Part shown: piece by piece, positions 57,030 through 64,000 of the stretch
Layout of the letters: the number at the start of each line of letters is the position of its first letter
Position numbering within the stretch: the stretch's first letter is position 1
Assembly (NCBI RefSeq): GCF_029227915.1
Contig: NC_079885.1
Span: forward strand, 30,755,001 to 30,819,000
DNA: 64,000 nt
Direction of reading: 5' to 3'
Source: Hydractinia symbiolongicarpus
Lineage: Eukaryota; Cnidaria; Hydrozoa; Anthoathecata; Hydractiniidae
Translations under genes and position numbers: made by a program
Notes under the pieces: model-generated
The model's input: the letters and a program-made list of their open reading frames with translations, nothing else
Database searches by the model: none
What the model was told of the DNA's origin: nothing

Positions 57030-60000
57030 GAAAACCCGCGACTTCCCGTAAATCCCGGCTCGGCCCGTATAGTCAAAAGTATACAAAGAGTAAGGAAGTA
57101 AACTTATTTCCCGAACGATTTTTTAAATTATTTTTTCACCACTAAAACGCGCGAGACTTGTAGTTTGCAAAAATGTTTTCATTTTTGATGAGACGCTGAA
57201 TAAACGAAGTTTAATCGCCGGCAAACAAAAACCCGCCATTTCCCGTAAACCCCGGACTCGGCCCATATAGTCAAAAGTATACAAAGAAAGTACCCAGGGA
57301 GTAAACTCATTTTCCGAACGATTTTTTAAATTATTTTTTCACCACTACAAGGCATGAGTCTTGTAGTTTTCAAAAATGTTTTCATTTTTAATGAGACGCT
57401 GAGTAAAAGAAGTTTAATCGCCGGCAAACGAAAACCCGCCATTTCCCGTAAACCCCGGACTCGGCCCGTATAGAGAAAAGTATACAAAGAAAGTACCCAG
57501 GGAGTAAACTCATTTTCCGAACGATTTTTTAAATTATTTTTTCACCACTACAACGCATGAGACTTGTAGTTTTCAAAAATGTTTTCATTTTTGATGAGAC
57601 GCTGAATAAAAGAAGTTTAATCGCCGGCAATCCAAAAACCTGCGATTTCCCGTAAATCCCGGGCTCAGCCCATATAGTCAAAAGGATACAAAGAAAGTAC
57701 CCAGGGTGTAAACTCATTTCCCGAGCGATTTTTTAAATTATTTTTTCACCACTAAAACGCAGAGACTTGTAGTTTCCAAAAATGTTTTCATTTTTGATGA
57801 GACGCTGAATAAAAGAAGTTTAATCGCCGGCAAACGAAAACCTGCGATTTCCCGTAAATCCCGGACTCGGCCCGTATAGTCAAAAGTATACAAAGAAAGT
57901 ACCCAGGGTGTAAATTCATTTCCCTAACGATTTTTTAAATTATTATTTCACCACTAAAACGCATGAGACTTGTAGTCTTCAAACTTGTTTTCATTTTTGA
58001 TGAGACGCTGAATAAAAGAAGTTTAAACGCCGGCAAACGAAAACCTGCGATTTCCCGTAATTCCCGGACTCGGCCTGTAAAGTCAAAAGTATACAAAGAA
58101 AGTACCCAGGGTGTAAACTCATTTCCCGAACGATTTTTTATATTATTTTTTCACCACTAAAACGCATGAGACTTGTAGTTTCCAAAAATGTTTTCATTTT
58201 TGATGAGACGCTGAATAAAAGAAGTTTAATCGCCGGCAAACGAAAACCCGCCATTTCCCGTAAACCCCGGACTCGGCCCGTATAGTCAAAAGTATACAAA
58301 GAAAGTACTCAGGGAGTAAACTCATTTTCCGAACGATTTTTTAAATTATTTTTTCACCACTACAACGCATGAGACTTGCAGTTTTCAAAAATGTTTTCAT
58401 TTTTGATGAGACGCTGAATAAAAGAAGTTTAATCGCCCTCAAACGAAAACCCGCGACTTCCCGTAAATCCCGGCTCGGCCCGTATAGTCAAAAGTATACA
58501 AAGAGTAAGGGAGTAAACTTATTTCCCGAACGATTTTTTAAATTATTTTTTCACCACTAAAACGCATGAGACTTGTAGTTTCCAAAAATGTTTTCATTTT
58601 TGATGAGACGCTGAATAAACGAAGTTTAATCGCCGGCAAACAAAAACCCGCCATTTCCCGTAAACCCCGGACTAGGCCCATATAGTCAAAAGTATACAAA
58701 GAAAGTACCCAGGGAGTAAACTCATTTTCCGAACGATTTTTTAAATTATTTTTTCACCACTACAAGGCATGAGTCTTGTAGTTTTCAAAAATGTTTTCAT
58801 TTTTAATGAGACGCTGAGTAAAAGAAGTTTAATCGCCGGCAAACGAAAACCCGCCATTTCCCGTAAATCCCGGACTCAGCCCGTATAGTCAAAAGTATAC
58901 AAAGAAAGTACCCAGGGAGTAAACTCATTTCCCGAACGATTTTTTAAATTATTTTTTCACCACTACAAGGCATGAGTCTTGTAGTTTTCAAAAATGTTTT
59001 CATTTTTAATGAGACGCTGAGTAAAAGAAGTTTAATCGCCGGCAAACGAAAACCCGCCATTTCCCGTAAATCCCGGACTCGGCCCGTATAGTCAAAAGTA
59101 TACAAAGAAAGTACCCAGGGAGTAAACTCATTTCCCGAACGATTTTTTAAATTATTTTTTCACCACTAAAATGCATGAGACTTGTAGTTTTCAGAAATGT
59201 TTTCATTTTTGATGAGACGCTTAATGAAAGTGGTTTAATCGCAGGCAAACGAAAACCCGCGATTTCCCGTAAATCCCGGGCTTGGCCTGTATAGTCGAAT
59301 GTATACAAAGAAAAAACCCAGGGAGTAAACTCATTTTCCGAACGATTTTTTAAATTATTTTTCACCACTACAACGCATGAGACTTGTAGTTTTCAAAAAT
59401 GTTTTCATTTTTGATGAGACGCTGAATAAAAGAAGTTTAATCGCCCTCAAACGAAAACCCGCGACTTCCCGTAAATCCCGGCTCGGCCCGTATAGTCAAA
59501 AGTATACAAAGAGTAAGGGAGTAAACTCATTTTCCGAACGATTTTTTAAATTATTTTTTCACCACTAAAACGCATGAGACTTGTAGTTTTCAGAAATGTT
59601 TTCATTTTTGATGAGACGCTGAATAAAAGATGTTTAAACGCCGGCAAACGAAAACCTGCGATTGCCCGTAAATCCCGGACTCGGCCCGTATAATCAAAAG
59701 TATACAAAGAAAGTACCCAGGGAGTAAACTCATTTCCCGAGCGATTTTTTAAATTATTTTTTCACCACTAAAACGCATGAGACTTGTAGTTTCCAAAAAT
59801 GTTTTCATTTTTGATGAGACGCTGAATAAAAGAAGTTTAATCGCCGGCAAACGAAAACCTGCGATTTCCCGTAAATCCCGGACTCGGCCCGTATAGTCAA
59901 AAGTATACAAAGAAAGTACCCAGGGTGTAAATTCATTTCCCTAACGATTTTTTAAATTATTATTTCACCACTAAAACGCATGAGACTTGTAGTCTTCAAA

Positions 60001-62633
60001 CTTGTTTTCATTTTTGATGAGACGCTGAATAAAAGAAGTTTAATCGCCCTCAAACGAAAACCCGCGACTTCCCGTAAATCCCGGCTCGGCCCGTATAGTC
60101 AAAAGTATACAAAGAGTAAGGAAGTAAACTTATTTCCCGAACGATTTTTTAAATTATTTTTTCACCACTAAAACGCGCGAGACTTGTAGTTTGCAAAAAT
60201 GTTTTCATTTTTGATGAGACGCTGAATAAACGAAGTTTAATCGCCGGCAAACAAAAACCCGCCATTTCCCGTAAACCCCGGACTCGGCCCATATAGTCAA
60301 AAGTATACAAAGAAAGTACCCAGGGAGTAAACTCATTTTCCGAACGATTTTTTAAATTATTTTTTCACCACTACAAGGCATGAGTCTTGTAGTTTTCAAA
60401 AATGTTTTCATTTTTAATGAGACGCTGAGTAAAAGAAGTTTAATCGCCGGCAAACGAAAACCCGCCATTTCCCGTAAACCCCGGACTCGGCCCGTATAGA
60501 GAAAAGTATACAAAGAAAGTACCCAGGGAGTAAACTCATTTTCCGAACGATTTTTTAAATTATTTTTTCACCACTACAACGCATGAGACTTGTAGTTTTC
60601 AAAAATGTTTTCATTTTTGATGAGACGCTGAATAAAAGAAGTTTAATCGCCGGCAATCCAAAAACCTGCGATTTCCCGTAAATCCCGGGCTCAGCCCATA
60701 TAGTCAAAAGGATACAAAGAAAGTACCCAGGGTGTAAACTCATTTCCCGAGCGATTTTTTAAATTATTTTTTCACCACTAAAACGCAGAGACTTGTAGTT
60801 TCCAAAAATGTTTTCATTTTTGATGAGACGCTGAATAAAAGAAGTTTAATCGCCGGCAAACGAAAACCTGCGATTTCCCGTAAATCCCGGACTCGGCCCG
60901 TATAGTCAAAAGTATACAAAGAAAGTACCCAGGGTGTAAATTCATTTCCCTAACGATTTTTTAAATTATTATTTCACCACTAAAACGCATGAGACTTGTA
61001 GTCTTCAAACTTGTTTTCATTTTTGATGAGACGCTGAATAAAAGAAGTTTAAACGCCGGCAAACGAAAACCTGCGATTTCCCGTAATTCCCGGACTCGGC
61101 CTGTAAAGTCAAAAGTATACAAAGAAAGTACCCAGGGTGTAAACTCATTTCCCGAACGATTTTTTATATTATTTTTTCACCACTAAAACGCATGAGACTT
61201 GTAGTTTCCAAAAATGTTTTCATTTTTGATGAGACGCTGAATAAAAGAAGTTTAATCGCCGGCAAACGAAAACCCGCCATTTCCCGTAAACCCCGGACTC
61301 GGCCCGTATAGTCAAAAGTATACAAAGAAAGTACTCAGGGAGTAAACTCATTTTCCGAACGATTTTTTAAATTATTTTTTCACCACTACAACGCATGAGA
61401 CTTGCAGTTTTCAAAAATGTTTTCATTTTTGATGAGACGCTGAATAAAAGAAGTTTAATCGCCCTCAAACGAAAACCCGCGACTTCCCGTAAATCCCGGC
61501 TCGGCCCGTATAGTCAAAAGTATACAAAGAGTAAGGGAGTAAACTTATTTCCCGAACGATTTTTTAAATTATTTTTTCACCACTAAAACGCATGAGACTT
61601 GTAGTTTCCAAAAATGTTTTCATTTTTGATGAGACGCTGAATAAACGAAGTTTAATCGCCGGCAAACAAAAACCCGCCATTTCCCGTAAACCCCGGACTA
61701 GGCCCATATAGTCAAAAGTATACAAAGAAAGTACCCAGGGAGTAAACTCATTTTCCGAACGATTTTTTAAATTATTTTTTCACCACTACAAGGCATGAGT
61801 CTTGTAGTTTTCAAAAATGTTTTCATTTTTAATGAGACGCTGAGTAAAAGAAGTTTAATCGCCGGCAAACGAAAACCCGCCATTTCCCGTAAATCCCGGA
61901 CTCAGCCCGTATAGTCAAAAGTATACAAAGAAAGTACCCAGGGAGTAAACTCATTTCCCGAACGATTTTTTAAATTATTTTTTCACCACTACAAGGCATG
62001 AGTCTTGTAGTTTTCAAAAATGTTTTCATTTTTAATGAGACGCTGAGTAAAAGAAGTTTAATCGCCGGCAAACGAAAACCCGCCATTTCCCGTAAATCCC
62101 GGACTCGGCCCGTATAGTCAAAAGTATACAAAGAAAGTACCCAGGGAGTAAACTCATTTCCCGAACGATTTTTTAAATTATTTTTTCACCACTAAAATGC
62201 ATGAGACTTGTAGTTTTCAGAAATGTTTTCATTTTTGATGAGACGCTTAATGAAAGTGGTTTAATCGCAGGCAAACGAAAACCCGCGATTTCCCGTAAAT
62301 CCCGGGCTTGGCCTGTATAGTCGAATGTATACAAAGAAAAAACCCAGGGAGTAAACTCATTTTCCGAACGATTTTTTAAATTATTTTTCACCACTACAAC
62401 GCATGAGACTTGTAGTTTTCAAAAATGTTTTCATTTTTGATGAGACGCTGAATAAAAGAAGTTTAATCGCCCTCAAACGAAAACCCGCGACTTCCCGTAA
62501 ATCCCGGCTCGGCCCGTATAGTCAAAAGTATACAAAGAGTAAGGGAGTAAACTCATTTTCCGAACGATTTTTTAAATTATTTTTTCACCACTAAAACGCA
62601 TGAGACTTGTAGTTTTCAGAAATGTTTTCTTTT
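57030..62633. repeat. 3026-bp-period higher-order duplication in the satellite
   Basis: About 2.58 kb from roughly 57030 recurs from roughly 60056 with the order of variant units and short units preserved. Anchors at 57529/60555, 57963/60989, 58369/61395, 59147/62173 and 59377/62403 all differ by exactly 3026. No net indels separate the copies, so the duplication is young. The segment between the copies resembles 56160-56590, which suggests the exchange point. Confidence 0.88.
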
Positions 62634-64000
62634 TTGATGAGACGCTTAATGAAAGTGGTTTAATCTCCGGCAAACGAAAACCCGCGATTTCCCGTAAATC
62701 CCGGGCTTGGCCCGTATAGTCGAATGTATACAAAGAAAGTACCCATGGAGTAAACTCATTTTCCGAACGATTTTTTAAATTATTTTTTCACCACTACAAC
62801 GCATGACACTTGTGGTTTTTAAAAATGTTTTCATTTTTGATGAGACGCTGAATAAAAGAAGTTTAATCGCCCGCAAACGAAAACCCGCGATTTCCCGTAA
62901 ATCCCGGACTCGGCCCGTATAGTCAAAAGTATACAAAGAAAGTACCCAGGGAGTAAACTCATTTCCCGAACGATTTTTTAAATTATTTTTTCACCACTAA
63001 AATGCATGAGACTTGTAGTTTCTAAAAATGTTTTCATTTTTGATGAGACGCTGAATAAAAGAAGTTTAATCGCCGGCAAACGAAAACCCGCGATTTCCCG
63101 TAAATCCCGGACTCGGCCCGTATAGTCAAAAGTATACAAAGAAAGTACCCAGGGTGTAAATTCATTTCCCTAACGATTTTTTAAATTATTATTTCACCAC
63201 TAAAACGCATGAGACTTGTAGTCTTCAAACTTGTTTTCATTTTTGATGTGACGCTGAATAAAAGAAGTTTAAACGCCGGCAAACGAAAACCTGCGATTTC
63301 CCGTAATTCCCGGACTCGGCCTGTAAAGTCAAAAGTATACAAAGAAAGTACCCAGGGTGTAAACTCATTTCTCAAACGATTTTTTAAATTATTTTTTCAC
63401 CACTACAACGCATGAGACTTGTAGTTTTCAAAAATGTTTTCATTTTTGATGAGAGGCTGAATAAAAGAAGTTTATTCGCCGGCAAACGAAAACCCGCGAT
63501 TTCCCGTAAATCCAGGACTCGGCGCATATAGTCAAAAGTATACAAAGAAAGTACCCTGTGTGTAAACTCATTTCCAAAACGATTTTTTAAATTATCTTTT
63601 CACCACTAAAATGCATGAGACTTGTAGTTTTCAAAAATGTTTTCATTTTTGATGAGACGCTGAATAAACGAAGTTTAATCGCCGGCAAAGGAAAACCCGC
63701 CATTTCCCGTAAACCCCGGAGTCGGCCCGTATAGTCAAAAGTATACAAAGAAAGTACCCAGGGAGTAAACTCATTTTCCGAACGATTTTTTAAATTATTT
63801 TTTCACCACTACAACGCATGAGACTTGTAGTTTTCAAAAATGTTTTCATTTTTGATGAGACGCTGAATAAAAGAAGTTTAATCGCCCTCAAACGAAAATC
63901 CACGATTTCCCGTAAATTCCGGACTAGGCCCGTATAGTCAAAAGTATACAAAGAAAGTACCCAGGGAGTAAACTTATTTCCCGAACGATTTTTACATTAT

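Larger units (their letters stand above)
21249..64000. repeat. Right part of ~203-bp satellite array
   Basis: About 210 head-to-tail units fill the rest of the window without any interruption by other sequence. Variant classes differ by diagnostic changes, such as GCACCACTAGAACAAATG versus TCACCACTAAAACGC at the unit start, CAGAAATG versus CAAAAATG in the dyad, and CTCAAACG versus GGCAAACG. The classes recur in fixed orders, giving higher-order repeats. The last part (about 53500-64000) uses mostly the ACTACAACGC and GCCATTTCCC classes. Several units are short (the AAAGAGTAAGG variant near 57090, 58505 and later copies). I see no host gene, RNA gene or second mobile element. The 60-100 codon open frames on both strands repeat with the unit and are not credible genes. 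Confidence 0.97.

Noticed and set aside
21249-64000. Dozens of 60-100 residue open frames on both strands of the satellite (for example those containing FTPWVLSLYTFDYTG or RLVVFKNVFIF).
   Set aside because: They recur with the 203-bp unit, shift frame from unit to unit because 203 is not divisible by three, and overlap each other on opposite strands. No protein-like conservation beyond DNA identity is seen.
21249-64000. tRNA-derived SINE origin of the unit (TGGCCCGTATAGT looked faintly A-box-like).
   Set aside because: No B box at a proper distance, no poly(A) tail, and no dispersed copies or target duplications.

Overview
The window is eukaryotic, almost certainly metazoan DNA. It holds one 16.66-kb Polinton/Maverick-type (adintovirus-like) virus-transposon (4581-21243) inserted in a very large tandem satellite array (1-4575 and 21249-64000) whose basic unit is about 203 bp. 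From memory, several of the element's accessory proteins look most like families carried by cnidarian Polintons, so a cnidarian host is my best guess. That is inference, not a database result.

Satellite: about 22 units lie left of the element and about 210 to its right. Units are a few to about 15 percent diverged and arranged in nested higher-order repeats, for example adjacent 1015-bp blocks and a 3026-bp-period duplication. 203 is not a multiple of three, and the many 60-100 codon open frames are accidents of the repeat. I see no host gene in the array.

Element: 278-bp terminal inverted repeats (TIRs) with one mismatch start AGAGATAGG and are flanked by a 5-bp duplication (ACTTG). The uninterrupted form of the same satellite variant survives at about 839. 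Gene order, left to right: two minus-strand genes (116-aa small protein; 397-aa conserved protein with a C-terminal membrane anchor); then a plus-strand virion block of single jelly-roll penton, double jelly-roll major capsid and A32-like packaging ATPase; then a plus-strand run of five small, mostly membrane proteins, the last with an in-frame amber codon. A minus-strand 424-aa coiled-coil membrane protein follows, then two plus-strand paralogous membrane proteins, a minus-strand retroviral-type integrase, and a plus-strand 89-aa SAP-like protein. Last come a repeat-rich regulatory region, a frame-broken SAP/MDM2-like RING gene, and a SAP-fused protein-primed family B DNA polymerase with a frameshift before motif C. 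I see no adenain-type maturation protease.

How the parts fit: integrase plus TIRs give integration, PolB gives protein-primed replication, and penton, capsid and ATPase give virion assembly and packaging. Nearly identical TIRs but three broken frames suggest a fairly young copy that is probably no longer autonomous, unless the breaks are assembly errors.

The most striking unexplained structure is a set of six perfect or near-perfect hairpins, one just past the 3' end of each inferred transcription unit, with no AATAAA there. They recall the hairpin polyadenylation signals of giant viruses and virophages. Also notable are a duplicated 38-residue module inside the polymerase, a triplicated upstream cassette before the SAP genes, a G-quadruplex motif in each TIR, and a motif shared between the TIRs and the 47-bp internal repeats.
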